Part shown: positions 10,866 through 22,948 of the stretch, one piece after another
Numbering within the stretch: the stretch's first letter is position 1
Layout: each line of letters begins with the position of its first letter
NCBI GenBank assembly: GCA_964019155.1
Contig: OZ025244.1
Coordinates: 17,331,640-17,395,639 of the forward strand
From: Osedax fenrisi
Lineage: Eukaryota > Annelida > Polychaeta > Sabellida > Siboglinidae
Direction of reading: 5' to 3'
DNA length: 64,000 bases
The notes under the pieces: model-generated
Told to the model about the DNA's origin: nothing
What the model saw: the letters and a program-made list of their open reading frames with translations, nothing else
Database searches by the model: none
Position numbers and translations under genes: made by a program

Positions 10866-11937
10866 TTATTGAAAAGGACTATGCGTGCCTAATTCTGAAC
10901 CCTTACCATCTACAGAATTAAATAAATATATTGAATGATATTTGTTTATGGAGGTGTTATCAATAAACGTGTATTCATCGTATATTAGGCCTAGTTTAAA
11001 TGCGGAAGGTGCAACAGACGATATGAGATAAATATTAAAGCGATCTGTAATATTATTTAGACCAATTTTAGTTAAATCGCCTTTGTTTAAGAACATCTAT
11101 TCCCGGGGCGGCGTCATGTAATGTGCTGTAATAATAATTTACTTCGTTTATAGTAATTGTATGTATATATGCATTACTGTTATTGATAAATGAGTGGTTA
11201 AATGGAATAGATGGCTTACTTATTAACTCACTCCAATATTTAAATTGTAAATCTATTGGAAATTCATTAATTTATTTTGTAGAAATAACCTAATATCTTC
11301 ACCGTCGAAAATAGATTTAGCAAGCCTGGATCTATTTTTAGAATACATTTGTTGCGTTGTAGCAAATAATAATCACATTTGTTTACGCTTAACATTTATA
11401 TTTTATTGCACGCCTATATTATCATTACGTTGTGTATTATTAGAAATAATATTGTTACGTAATATTTTTAGATTGAACTATAGATGAATAAATTGTTCAT
11501 AATCTAGGTCGATTAGATTTTGAATATTGTCGAAATTAAAATTCTGTATATTCTGTATAATTGTAAACTAGGTAATATGTACTTGCTAGGTTGTAAATCT
11601 AGATATATTGCAAACTATTTGCTTTATTAGTTAAATCAATATTGTTTTGTGATCTACGACCTGTAGATAAATCATAACAATATATATTCGAGACATTCGA
11701 ATTAATCGCTTTGCATGATTGCGTGTCGTTAATAGTATTTACATGAATGTTGTTATTATGTAAAATATTAGTTTGTATATTGTCAATATAATCTGATAAA
11801 TATGGTGTATCTGAATGTATGGGCAAAGTATCGTTAGAGTCATAGGTAGTACTGTTAGTAGCAGTAATGTTATCAGTATCGTATGTATCTTCAGTATCGT
11901 TATTGGGATTGATATTAAGTAGATTATCTATGTGCAA
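10866..11937 (-). pseudogene. R2/NeSL-like LINE: N-terminal and early RT part, degenerate
   Basis: On the - strand the frame 11937-11599 encodes 112 Asn/Thr/Asp-rich residues. Further on, a coding-like frame (about 11335-11270) reads FDGEDIRLFLQNK. Another (about 11257-11090) holds FKYWSELISK, TITINEVNYYY and HDAAPGIDVLK. The last is the W..l...p.i...Ev....aaGpDgi pattern that precedes RT in R2/NeSL-type elements. The frame 11096-10866 continues with a helix FNIYLISSVAPSAFKLG, matching the f..l...P..fk.G block. Frame changes and stops are frequent. The matching C-terminal half lies at 12121-12628 on the other strand. The family call is from motif order, not from a search. Confidence 0.5.
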
Positions 11938-12120
11938 AACAGGCTGTACAAAATGATGTATATAAACGTATGTCTGGAGTTATCGAACCAGTGATATGTA
12001 CTTCACATATGACCGATGAGTAGTGAAAGCCTGTAGAGAGACCTCTCAGTAATCCTCTCCGCTAACTCCTTATTGATTGGAAACCTTTTCGAGTCACTTT
12101 TTCCCCTCTATATTCTATAA

Positions 12121-12628
12121 GTGTATAATAGAGGGTATACTTATAGATATGAATGCCTAAATCACATTATGCAGACCTGTATATTTAATTATAATAACAT
12201 TATTCACAGGCATAATTACGTTAACGATCTTTTAATCACTCTACTGAATAAGTACACATTTAAAACTATACTGGAACCATGGTTCCAGTATAATTTTAAA
12301 TTTTCACTCATATGAACGCAACTTGTCTTACGTAAACCCGAAATACTGGCATACCGAAATGATATTGTTTATATTATAGATACGCAGATTCCAACCGATA
12401 CAATAGATATTGATACCAAATACCGACACAACTGACTACTATAACAAAACTGAAATACTCTCCTACGTTAAACAACTTACTGGTGCAAAGCAAGCTAAAA
12501 TAAGTGGCTCTTGTTGGAACTGGCGTGGCATACCCTCCTCCATAACGTATAAATACCTATATTCGTTAGGCCTGAGGAAGCATGATTTTACGCTACTCAG
12601 TATTCGTGTTATGAGTCATAACTTATAA
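12121..12628 (+). pseudogene. R2/NeSL-like LINE: zinc finger and restriction-like endonuclease C-terminus, degenerate
   Basis: The frame 12121-12315 contains YECLNHIMQTCIF and a following RHNYVNDLL, the CCHC-type finger (C...H..C....RH..V...L) found after RT in R2-clade LINEs. After a TGA it continues in the same frame with RKPEILAYRN and IIDTQIPTDT. This matches the KPD...D core of the restriction-like endonuclease, with Glu in place of the first Asp. A frameshift near 12420 leads into 12410-12628, ending in a Trp- and Leu-rich tail. R2-type elements cut the target with this domain. The stop, the frameshift and the opposite strand of the RT part show it is dead. Confidence 0.6.
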
Positions 12629-12790
12629 CAGGCAGTCTAAATATTTATCGTAAACACACTGCTGCAATGGATTATTGTAAAATACATAATTATCTGGCCT
12701 CTCCCTTGCCTACTTCATCATATTTGTAATAATATGTTTTACGTTAATAAATGGGACAATTGGCTCTGGTTATTAACCAAGCATTGTCCG

Positions 12791-12821
<31 letters not shown>

Positions 12822-13514
12822 CGTATATAGATATAACGTTTATTACATGCATGTAAGACATGTGGAAGACATGTGGGAAAATATTAATATGATTATGCAA
12901 TGTTGTGATTTATTATTTGGATGTTATGAGTGATATGAATGCATTATGTATAGAATATAGAGAAACGAATATAATATCAAGAGTGGTTATACATTTTTGT
13001 GGATATATTAGCAAGGATATATAGCAGTAACCAATACATGAAAACACTAGGGATTCAGGTAATATTTAAGTTATATATTTTTTCGATTGCTTAGAAATTC
13101 TGAAAGTGTATAAAGATGACAATTAGCTAATTTAGTAGCTTAATAATTAGTAGTAAAGGAGAGATAATGGTCGAAATTACATTAATATTTGTGCGTGAAA
13201 TTGTAGGAGTTATGTTTATATTGTTAAGTATACTTAATTATATATAATTAAAGGAGTATACTCCTAAGCTATAGTTATAGCTACTCCTAGGAATGATGGA
13301 TATGCATATGATTTCAATATGGAAATATTGGAAAATATTATAATTATATTATTAAAGATAATCCAATCGTGCATAGACTACGAATTCTATTAAATTACTA
13401 TTATTGTCATGTACATAGTATTGTATTTGGTGGAGATTTGTAACAATTTTTATATCACTGACATATCAATTATAATGGATTGTAGAATATGTATTAGAAA
13501 ATAATGGTTAAATA
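12629..13514. other. AT-rich stretch without recognisable gene
   Basis: Holds the second copy of the 9.1-kb block (12785-12945), a TA tract at 12790-12818, a small palindrome GGAGTATACTCC near 13254 and no coding pattern that I can support. Confidence 0.6.
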
Positions 13515-15970
13515 TATATATATATATATTTCATACATTTACATTTTTTCGGTTTTCGGACTGCGAACTGTGCTTATAAAGCAATCAGCCGTCCATATAT
13601 ATTTTAAGTTAATGTTTCATATTAAATAGGTGAGTTTTCAGTAGTTTTTTGAAGTTTGGAGTTGATTGTGTAATACGTATGGATGTGGGGAGAGTGTTCC
13701 AGGAGTATGGGCGGATATTGCCCATGCGCGAGTGTTGGTTTAATGTAAGTTGTGTTTAGGAGGGAGTTGAAGTAGAAACGTATTCGTGGAGCGTGTAGTG
13801 GTACCAGTTGGTAATTTAAGTTTGAGTAGGGATGCTAGGTAGTCATAAGAGTAATGGTGGATTGCTTTATGAGCCAGTAGTAGAATTTTATATAGGATTA
13901 TATGGCGTACAGGTAGCCAGTGGAGTTTAACTAGGAATGGAGATATATGAGTATGGGAGTATTTTGGCATGTTGAATATACACCTAGCTAGAGAATTTTG
14001 AAGAATTTCGAGTTTAGTAATATACGATGAGGGAGTATTGTAAAGAATAAAATTGCAGTAGTCGAATAGAGGTAGGATATAAGCAGAAGCTGTAATAGTT
14101 TCGGTGGATATTGATATTGAATGACGAATAAGGTGTAGTGAATGTAGTTGATAGTTTAATAGTTTTGTTATGTGGGACAGTTATCTATAAAAATTGAAAG
14201 TATTGTCAAATATAACACCAAGATTTTTGACATGGGTTGAGTACATGATGAGCTGTCCATTAATGTTAATTGGAGGGGGAGTTGGTAAAGTTTTACTTCG
14301 GAATGGAAGGTGAAGGAAGATAGCCTCGGTTTTAATTGGGTTAAAGACGAGGGAGTTTATTGTGAGCCAGTTATGAATGGTGGTAATAGTAGAGGAAAGG
14401 ATGTTAGGTGCAAAATTAACGTTTTCTGTACATTTTACATAAAGTTGGATATCGTCTGCATATGTATGGAAGCTAACTGGAGAAATCGAGATAAGGTGGA
14501 GAAGGGGAATTATGTAAATGTTAAAGAGTATTGGTCCAAGGACTGACCCTTGGGGAACACCGTGTGTTACAAGACGGGAAGATGAACGGGTTGAGTGAAC
14601 TAACCCTGAGGAAGTTCAGTTTGTTATGAATGAGGATAGCCATTTGTGTACAGTACCAGTGATACCTATAGATATAAGACGGTGTATGAGAATCGTGTGG
14701 TCAATAGTGTCAAACGCAGAGGAAAGATCAAGTAGTGCGAGTATTGTGCCATTTTTGTTATCAAGGTTAGTGAGAATATCGCTGGATATCTTGCTAGTGC
14801 GGTTTCTGATGATTTGGAAGGAAAATATGCACTTTGGAAAATATAAGGGATTTTGTGTGATATTAAATAAGATGTTAGTTGTTTCGCGACGATTCGTTCC
14901 AAAGTTTTGGAAAATATCGACAGGTTTGAGATTGGACGATAATTGTTGAGGCTCTGAGGGTCAAGGTTTGGTTTCTTAAGGAGGGGTGTAATGAGTGCAT
15001 GTTTATAGGATGTTGGAAACGTACCGGATTCGAGGGATTCACAGAATATATTATTGAGAGGGATAGTGAGGGATTCCGTGATTTCGTGTAAAAGGGAAAG
15101 AGGAATAGGGTCAAGAGGAGATGAACTTTTAGTTGCTTTAAGAAGTGTGCCTATGTCTGACATGGAAGGGACTGCAAATGCGTTAAGTGAGTGAGTTGGC
15201 ATGGTGGGGGTTATTAAAGTGGTATATCGTGGGAGATTGCTGAGAGAACTTGTAAGCTTATGATGGAAATTGTCATCAAAAGTTGATGATAAGGTGTCTG
15301 GTGGAAAGTCGGGTAAAGTTTTCTTTTTATTTCGCCCAAGGAGTTTCGAACAAATGGTGAACGTTTTATTTTGATCTGATGAGCATGATTCCAGAGAGTC
15401 AGTAACATGAAGCGATTTTGCAATCAGGAGATCACGTCTATGTTTGGACTTGATCAGTTGATAAAGCGCAAGTATAGATTCAGATTTTGATTTTATCAAT
15501 TTTTTTCAAGTGTACGCAATTTACGCTTTTGTTTTAATAGTGCGAAGGTATACCAGGAAGTGTCAAGTCTAAGGATGGATTTTTTAATAATTATTGGAGC
15601 GTGGGAATCGAGGGTAGATGAAAGAGTGGTGAATAATTCATCGGGTGTTTTATGTGGAAGGGATATGAAGTCTCTGATGAAATCATGAGTGTTGATTATT
15701 TTAGTTTTGCGGAAAGAACGAGTAATAGTGGGGTGGTAAGGTTTAAGGGATTGGAGGGTAAAAAACATAATGTGATAATCAGAAATACAAGGGCCAACAT
15801 AGTGAGAACAAATCAAGTTGGATGACTTATGGGAAATGAGGAGATCGAGTGTATTACCATATTTGTGTGTGGGGTAAGTATTATGAAGTTTAAGATTATA
15901 GGATGACAGTATATTGAGTAGAGATTTAGAATGATTGGTTGATAGGTTAGTAGCAATATTAAAATCACCT

Positions 15971-15973
<3 letters not shown>
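13515..15973 (-). mobile_element. CR1/L2-like LINE-B, 5'-truncated in the endonuclease
   Basis: On the - strand the order is: end of the endonuclease (LGDFNIATN, NTLDLLIS, ISDYHIMFF; 15972-15757), linker (15816-15496), RT (NYRPISNLSIFSK, LDLSSAFDT, GVPQGSVLGP, YADDIQLY), C-terminal region (HISPFLVKLHWLPVR; 13970-13740) and a 3' end near 13515 with a TA-rich tail. The copy is cut at 15973, where a TA tract starts. Sequence and tail differ from LINE-A, so it is a separate family. Confidence 0.88.
13740..15816 (-). pseudogene. LINE-B reverse transcriptase ORF2 remnant
   Basis: The frame 15816-15496 holds the end of the endonuclease and a linker. 15499-14666 (277 residues) has the pre-RT region, SSSPLDPIPLSLLHE, LITPLLKKPNLDP and NYRPISNLSIFSKTLERIV. 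The catalytic half follows in a different frame: ALLDLSSAFDTIDH near 14720, HGVPQGSVLGPILFNIY near 14550 and the YADD box near 14460. An internal TGA falls just before the PQGS block. The thumb and C-terminal WLPV region lies at 13970-13740. At least one frameshift (near 14740) and several stops make it non-functional. Confidence 0.88.
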
Positions 15974-16051
<78 letters not shown>

Positions 16052-16110
16052 TAGAAAATAATAAATTATATATATTATATATATATATATATATATTAAT
16101 ATAGAAAATA
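15974..16110. repeat. (TA)n / TATA-rich tract
   Basis: About 130 bp of nearly pure TA repeats, with a block TTAATATAGAAAATAAT repeated near 16045 and 16097, bordering the truncated end of LINE-B. Confidence 0.9.
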
Positions 16111-16405
16111 ATTAATTACTAATAACTGATAATTGAGGGATACCTGATAGTAAATGGCATGTAAGGTATACTGTATCTTTTATTTTTATTCATACAATAT
16201 CAGATAAGTATTATTTAAATTAATTATTTTATTTATTTGCCTAATTCCGTTCTGTTTCCCTTGATAATCGTCATTGTTTTAACTGACGTATATAATCTGA
16301 TATGGTATTTACATACACGCACATATATATATATATATATAGATTTTATTTTAATTATTAACTACCGGATTAGTATCCGCTTCAAAGATTTACAATAAAC
16401 TATTA

Positions 16406-16471
16406 AGGGGGTATCCCACTACAAGTATTTCCGGAAATTTGCCGGAAATACGTGTAGTGTGATACCCCCTT
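16406..16471. mobile_element. 66-bp hairpin of the GGGGGTATCCCACTA MITE family
   Basis: AGGGGGTATCCCACTACAAG at the left is mirrored by GTGTAGTGTGATACCCCCTTT at the right around a centre TTTCCGGAAATTTGCCGGAAA. The same ends occur at 20391-20633 and 59589-59817. This copy is little more than two inverted ends joined. Confidence 0.75.
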
Positions 16472-16544
16472 TATATATAAAGATGTGTATATTTAGGATA
16501 TTAATGTTTTCATAAATTGCCACGATAGAGGATTATATGTAATA

Positions 16545-18399
16545 ATATAATTTAATTTATTTTATTTTAAAGACTCTTTGCGACAGAGCAATCAATCGTC
16601 TAAAGTAAAAATAAAAAAAAAACAATATAACGGAACATAAACGAAAATAAAATAACTAATAATAACGAACAATAGAAATACCGAAAGTACTCAATATTAA
16701 TATAAATAGTAAATTAATATAAAATTGTAAATACTATTTACTAAATAATGATACAAATAGTGAGTAGGGAAATGTAATGGTAAATAGATACGTTTAAATA
16801 GAGATTTAAATGAGTTGGTGGATTGAGTAGAGCGTAGTTTATGAGGTAGTTTTTTTTCCATTAATAAGGGGCCTATATATGCCATGAACGAATATTAGTG
16901 GTATGGAGATTAAGTTTAGAGGGTAGATGTAGAAGGTAAGAAGTAGTAGAATGGAGAGAGATAGTATGAGTGGGAATAGAGATTAAGAAAGATAGATATT
17001 CAGGTCGGTTGTGGTGAAAAGAGTTATAAATTAGTAGAATAACTTTAATTATTACTCTAAATTTGATTGGTAGCCAATGCAATCTATTTAAATATGGAGA
17101 AATATGTTTTTGATAAAAGCGATCAATTTTTAAAATTGATCGTACTAACGCATTCTGTAGTAGTTGTATTTTTTTATTTGATAGACAGGTAAGGTGAAAA
17201 GGAGAATATTGCATTAAAAAAGTGGTAATATAATAGATTAAGCGATAGTTATAGATACACTTAGGGATATGAAGTTAATGATTAGACAGAAAGAGTGATG
17301 ATGAAAGTTTATAGAGCGAAGAAGATTTGAGATGTGGCGATGAAAAGATAGAGAACTGTCGAAATAAATACCAAGATATTATAAAAATATAAGATATTAT
17401 GATTGTTAACCATAATAAAAGGTGGTACTATTAATGGGCGTTTGGGAGAAGGGTGGTGCATAAATATGGTTTCTTTTTTATTGGGATTCAGTGATAGAGG
17501 GTTATTTAAAAGCCAATTATGTATAGATTTAATAGAGTTAAACATAATGTTTGGAGCTAAATTTATATCAGAAGTTCATTTTATCGTTAAGTTGTATATC
17601 ATATGTGTATTAGTGAAATGAGGAAATAAGGGGAAATTTAGAAATTATATTAAAAATAGGAAGTAGATAAATATTAAAAAGAAGTGTCCTAATATAGAGC
17701 CTTGGGGTAACAAAATAAGATATGTGATGTTAACCTGGTTATTGCTGTTTCAGTATATATTTTTTTCGATACATAAGCACTTTGGAAAGTGCAATATATA
17801 GTATTAGTAGTCAGGAAAGAATAACGTTGTTTAGAAACTACTCTTTCTAAGGTTTTAGAAAGTATTGATATATTGGAAATAGGTCTATAGTTATTAAAGG
17901 ATGAGGGGTCAAGAGAAGCTTTTTTAATGATAAAAGTAATAAGAGAATTATATTATTACACATTACGTTTGAAAATGAGAGGGACAGTATCAGAAGTAAG
18001 TGATTCATGAATGATATAAGCTATATTTTATATTATATGAGGAGCTATATCATTTAGTAATTTTAAACGAATTGAATCAAGAGAAGAAGATCTGCGAGAA
18101 TTTTTAAGTAACATATAAGTGATCATCAGAAGGTAGAAAAAGGAAGTGAGAACATTAGTAGTAGAGGAAAAGAGAGATATGGATATGGGTTTGGGTAATT
18201 ATGAAATAATATTGGTTATTTTGTCATTGAAAAATGAATCAAATAAATTAGGTAAGTAATCATCAGTTAATTCAGGGTATGAATATTTTTGTCTTCTACC
18301 AAGTATGATATTTGCTAACTTAAAAAGTAACTTACTATTATGTTTCATAGAAATAAAATGTAATCTATAATTTGGAATTCCTATAATTATATGAAGTTA
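16545..18399 (-). mobile_element. CR1/L2-like LINE-C, - strand copy, interrupted by hAT at its 5' side
   Basis: Reading the - strand from 18399: a linker (SMKHNSKLLFKLANIILGRR, near 18360-18300), the first RT motif (FNNYRPISNISILSKTLERV, near 17905-17845), frame 17545-17309 (SIHNWLLNNPLSLNPNK), frame 17214-16873 (PYLNRLHWLPIKFRVI) and frame 16885-16697, then a 3' end at 16545 matching that of the + copy at 22243. The catalytic RT core around 17700 is decayed. The hAT element starts at 18400, exactly at the edge of recognisable LINE sequence. Confidence 0.8.
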
Positions 18400-18599
18400 C
18401 AGGGGCGGATACAGAAATTTTTCAAGGGGGGGGCTGACATTCAAATAAAAGTATATTTTAAAATAAGACATATTTACTATGATAATATTCAATTGATATA
18501 TATAAATTAAATACTATATTAAATTAAATAGAATAATATTTTATATTTTATTGAATAAAAACTATTAATCCAATATATTAATCAATTGCATTATTCTTG

Positions 18600-20950
18600 G
18601 ATTACGTATTTCAAATTTGGAAATAATATAATCACAATCGATCTCTATTTCTTTATGTATATATAAATAAATTATTTGTAGTTGATCTTCACTCATAATC
18701 GATTTATTGATTTCTTAATGTATTTATTATTTTTAATCGGTTAAATGAACGTTCACATTCACACAAGGTAACTGGAGTAGTAGCCATCAATTAAAGCATT
18801 TCATAGATATTAGGAAAAAATGTATATAATAATATATATAAATTATAAATTATTTAATAATTTCAATTTACCTTGCCATGTTATCGAGTACTTGAGTACT
18901 GGTCGTAACAATTTTTATTGTATTAGGTATACCTATATCTATAGATATTTATTTTCTGTCCATTTAACTTCCCAACAAATCAATTCGGTTTGTATTAAAT
19001 GTATATTTGGTAAATCATCTTTTACTAATTCATAAAACTTTAATATATTTTCTTTTCATGAATCCTTGTTTTCATTCATTACTTTTGGAATTAATAATGC
19101 TCCAAGAGATATATACAATATTTATATATTGGATCCTTCTTTCATCTCCATTATCAAATGATCCAAGAATGGAATATATATTTTTTTTTTTAAATACTCT
19201 TCAGATGATGAAGCAGGTGTCTTTATTTAACCTTGGTAAAGAAATTCCTTCATTTGAATATGATAATAAATGTGACGCTTCTTCATCCTATTCTAATTGT
19301 ACTTCATTAATATTATCTCTACAAACTTGTATCCCTTTAATTACACTTTGAATATCATGAGTTGCCTTATATGCGTCTATTGACCTACCCTTGAGATCAT
19401 TTGTTAAATTTTCTATGAAATTAATTGAATTATTACATACAATTAATGACATACTAAATTGAGTTAATCATAGAATTGTAAAGACCGTTAGCTTTTGTTA
19501 TACTTTCTGAATTCCATGTTTTATCTTCATATATTTCTAACATTTTTCAAGTATTGCTTGATACATTTTGATAAATACTCGCAAAGCATCATGTCTGACA
19601 ACCGATCTCGTTTTACTTTAACTAATTTCTTTTTAGAAGATTCAACACAAATTTGTGTAAAAAATTTTTCTAATAAACCTTGCCTCTTAGCAGAATATTT
19701 AAAAAATATGCAGATTTCTAATAATATGCTTACCATATTTTGAATTAACGACATTTTGCATTCATCTACTATTGATATATTTAATACATGTGATCTATAG
19801 TATACATGTGTAGAGTTAGTGTTCTTATTCAGAATTATAGTTGACGCTCCTTTTATTTTTCCAGATATATTTCCTGCTCCATAGTATCCTTACGCTCTTA
19901 AATGTTCAATATTTAATTCAGATTTAGTTAGTGTATCCATAATCAAGTTAGCTTTATTTTCTCCACTAAGATGTTCACATCATATGAAATAATTCAACTT
20001 TTCAGTGATACACTTACCATTATAATATCTAATTTATAAAGCCATTTATTCAGTATTATATACATCTATGGTTTCATCAGCTAAAATATTTAGCTTTTTT
20101 TATACCATCAATTATAATTGAAGAATAATTATTCTGTCTTTAATATATTCACCACATTCAAATATCAATTCATTCTGTGTTGTTTTTGAAGTGTATTTAG
20201 CATTTTTACTGCACATTAATAAGTGTTCTTTTAATATATCATTTCCAGAGTTTATACATAGTTTTAGAAGTACATTGAAATTTCCTAGATTAAAATGTGG
20301 ATCAGTATACTAATCTATAGATTCTAGAGAATACTCATTATGACCATGTAATGAAATATTTTATCTTCTATAAAGAATGATTATATCTAAAGGGGGTATC
20401 CCACTACAAATATTTCCGGCAAGTTGCCGTAAATATTTTAACTTTAAAAACATTTTCTATCAAGTTAACTACAATTTTAGTGGGAAACCTCTTTACTTTC
20501 CGGCAACTTGCCTGAAATATAATAACTTTATAGGAGTATTCCATTACAACTTGATATAATAATTTTTTAAAGTTACAATATTTCAAGTAAGTTGCCGGAA
20601 AATCTTATATACAAGTATAGTGGGATACCCCTTTAATATTGATTTACATTTTTCTCTGTTGCATTACATTTACTTAGATATGTTATGGTTGACTTGCATT
20701 ATAGCTGATTGCAGCATGCTTCTTATTTTCTATCACTGCAATAAAATAAGAATTTTCTTCCAAAGAGTTATTGTGGTAAATATATCAACTATAATTGATT
20801 CAAATTTTCTTAAATCTGCAATCGAATCTTTAAACTTAATCATGGACGAAATGACACATTTTCCAACTTGATTGTGATTAATTTTTAAATGAAAAATACA
20901 TGGTATATACAATCGGCCATTTAAAGATTCACCCTACCTATAATTGATAT
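18600..20950 (-). pseudogene. hAT transposase (DUF4371/ZMYM-like group), broken
   Basis: On the - strand, near 20905-20780 a frame reads VISSMIKFKDSIADLRKFE, like the start of the DUF4371 region. The frame 19754-19527 has YSAKRQGLLEKFFTQIC followed by a KKKLVKVKRDRLSD stretch, matching the SAKRQ.LLE...KKKLKDLC.TRW block, with the tryptophan part lost. LDHLIMEMKEGS lies near 19160-19125, corresponding to FLDHLI.EM..RF. The C-terminal dimerisation motif ATTPVTLCECERSFNRLK is at 18795-18732. Stops and shifts separate all blocks. The transposase would have cut and rejoined the element's ends; this one cannot. Confidence 0.82.
20391..20633. mobile_element. MITE of the GGGGGTATCCCACTA family, nested in hAT
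   Basis: The ends AGGGGGTATCCCACTA and TAGTGGGATACCCCTTT are inverted repeats. The inside has several inverted TTCCGGCAACTTGCC boxes (20413-20425, 20508-20520, 20588-20600). It has no coding capacity. It interrupts the hAT transposase region, so it inserted later. The target duplication is not clear. Confidence 0.8.
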
Positions 20951-21058
20951 TGAATGTTTTGCTGATTTAACCATATTATCTATTTTTAAATCATATATTT
21001 TACAATCATGAGGGGGGGCTAGAGCCCCCCTAGCCCCCCTGTATCCGCCCCTGAGTTA

Positions 21059-21378
21059 TTGATTATGTTAGATTACATGAATAATATAATATATTTTAAA
21101 TTGTTAAGCATTATATATTTATTAATTAGTAGTTATTAAGGCACCTATATTAATTAATTAATATATAGGTACCTACTTATATAATTGTATATTAAGTATC
21201 CTCGAGGATTATCTATTATTACCTATTGTATGGTACCAATACCTCCGAAGACGTTATATATTAATACATATAGGCTTCGCCCCTTAGATGACTATGAATA
21301 CCTCCTATAACCAATGTGTTATAATCTCTAAGATTATAGGAGGTATCGATTATACTTATACCTATATTATATATAATA
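21059..21378. other. AT-rich spacer with short inverted repeats
   Basis: Contains an inverted repeat ATACCTCCTATAA / TTATAGGAGGTAT (about 21311-21356) and a palindromic ACCTATATTAATTAATTAATATATAGGT-like stretch near 21143-21175. No coding pattern. Confidence 0.6.
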
Positions 21379-22243
21379 GATATATCTTCCTATTTTTGAT
21401 ATAATTTCTAAATTTCCCCTTATATCAGTCCACTCATATGCTGATGATATACAACTTAACGTAAAATGCACTTCTGATATCAATTTTGCTCCCAATCGTA
21501 TGTCTAACTGTATTAAATCTATACATACTTGGCTTTCAAATAACTCTATATCACTGAATCCCAATAAAACAGAAAATATATTTCTTCACCTCCCTTCTCC
21601 CAGACACCCATTAACAGTCCCACCATTTATCATGGTTAACAATCATAATATCCTATATTCTGATAATGTTAAATATCTTTTCCTAAATACATATTTCCCC
21701 ATATTTACATAGATTGCATTGGCTACCAATAAAATTTAGAATAATATTTAAAGTTCTTCTATTAACTCATAACTCTCTTCACCACAACTGACCTGAATAT
21801 CTATCTTCCTTAATCTCTATTCCTACTCACACTATCTCTTTCCGTTCAACTACTTCTTACCTTCTACATCTACCCTCTAAGCTTAATCTACATACCAATA
21901 ATATTCGTGCATGGCACATATCGGCCCCTTATCTATGGAATAAACTACCACATAATCTATGATCCACTCAATCCACCACCTCTTTTAAATCTCTATTAAA
22001 AACATATCTATTTACTATTGCATTTCCATGATCATTTTTGTATCACTATTTAACACTATCTACAATTTTATTTACAATTTATATTAATGTTGAGTACTTT
22101 ATGTATTCCTATTTATATTATTATTAGTTTATTATGTTCGTTTATGTTCCGTTATATTGTTTTTTTATTTTTACTTTAGACGCTTGATTGCTATGGCACA
22201 AAGAGTCTTTAAAATAAATTGAATTGAATTGAATTGAATATAT
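21379..22243 (+). mobile_element. CR1/L2-like LINE-C, + strand copy, truncated and internally deleted
   Basis: Starts in RT just before SYADDIQLNVKC (near 21433), continues through SIHTWLSNNSISLNPNK (frame 21500-21712), then jumps after NVKYLFLNT to LHWLPIKFRIIFK (near 21713), ISAPYLWNKLP (near 21920) and a 3' end with an AATTG repeat tail (four TTGAA units, 22224-22243). The residues closely parallel the - strand copy at 16545-18399 in inverted orientation. The jump near 21690 reflects a deletion. Confidence 0.85.
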
Positions 22244-22903
22244 AATACTATAAACATACTAAATATATAATATATTTTTTGTCATTAAAATTATATTTAT
22301 ATATACATATGTTTACGGCCAAGTAGTATACTACTATAGTACTATATACGGTATATAATATACCAATAGAATAAAGATTTTCCGAAGGACTGCTTCGCAA
22401 AATCTTTGATATAAATAAAAGTTTTATTTACATCGATGGGTGAAACTCTAATGTTATATATATTATACATAGATTTAAAGTTGACATATATCATATATTT
22501 AGATAACCATAAATCTATGACCTATATCGATGTTCTCATTATTGTTCTCATGGAAACATCATTGTTGTCACCAACAATTATCTTTCGGAAAATCTATGAA
22601 TGCTCCCTGTTATTATATTAAATAGTTTGTGTAAGGTAAACAATATTTTTTATTATAGTTCCTAGATCTAGTTTAATCAGGATTAATGCTTTGGGTTTAA
22701 TGTTTGAATATAGTTCATATGTAATATTATGGATATAGTTATTAACCAAATTATTATAGATTTAATAAATATTTTCCGAAGGACAATTTAGAAGATTTAG
22801 AAGTTCTAGTCTTGTACTTAATTACCGCCGGCTTTGCTGTTTTCCTCGTCCAGATATCGTGACAAGAGGTATATTAAAAAAAGTAAAACTGGTTACAACG
22901 GAC

Positions 22904-22948
22904 CATAGATTTATAGTTTACAAACTAATTGTAAACTATAAATCTATG
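22904..22948. repeat. Perfect 20-bp inverted repeat (hairpin)
   Basis: CATAGATTTATAGTTTACAA is followed by a 5-nt loop and its exact reverse complement. The flanking ACGGACTAACGGCAATTTA also occurs near 55150 and, inverted, near 55690, so this hairpin seems to belong to a repeat family. Confidence 0.8.

Larger units (their letters stand above)
18400..21053 (-). mobile_element. hAT transposon (2654 bp) with degenerate transposase
   Basis: The left end reads CAGGGGCGGATACAG and the right end is its exact reverse complement for 15 bp, followed on both sides by a G-rich run and GGGGGGCT. This is a hAT terminus form widespread in animals. AGTTA occurs immediately outside both ends (18395-18399, 21054-21058); hAT elements normally duplicate 8 bp, so only part is visible. 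A decayed transposase lies on the - strand, and a MITE is inserted at 20391-20633. Confidence 0.88.

Noticed and set aside
11995..12040. Hammerhead ribozyme-like CCGATGAGTAGTGAAAG
   Set aside because: The core differs from CTGATGA...GAAA at an essential base and I found no supporting stems I and III.
19007..20871. + strand reading frames inside the hAT element
   Set aside because: They are antisense shadows; the recognisable transposase blocks are on the - strand.
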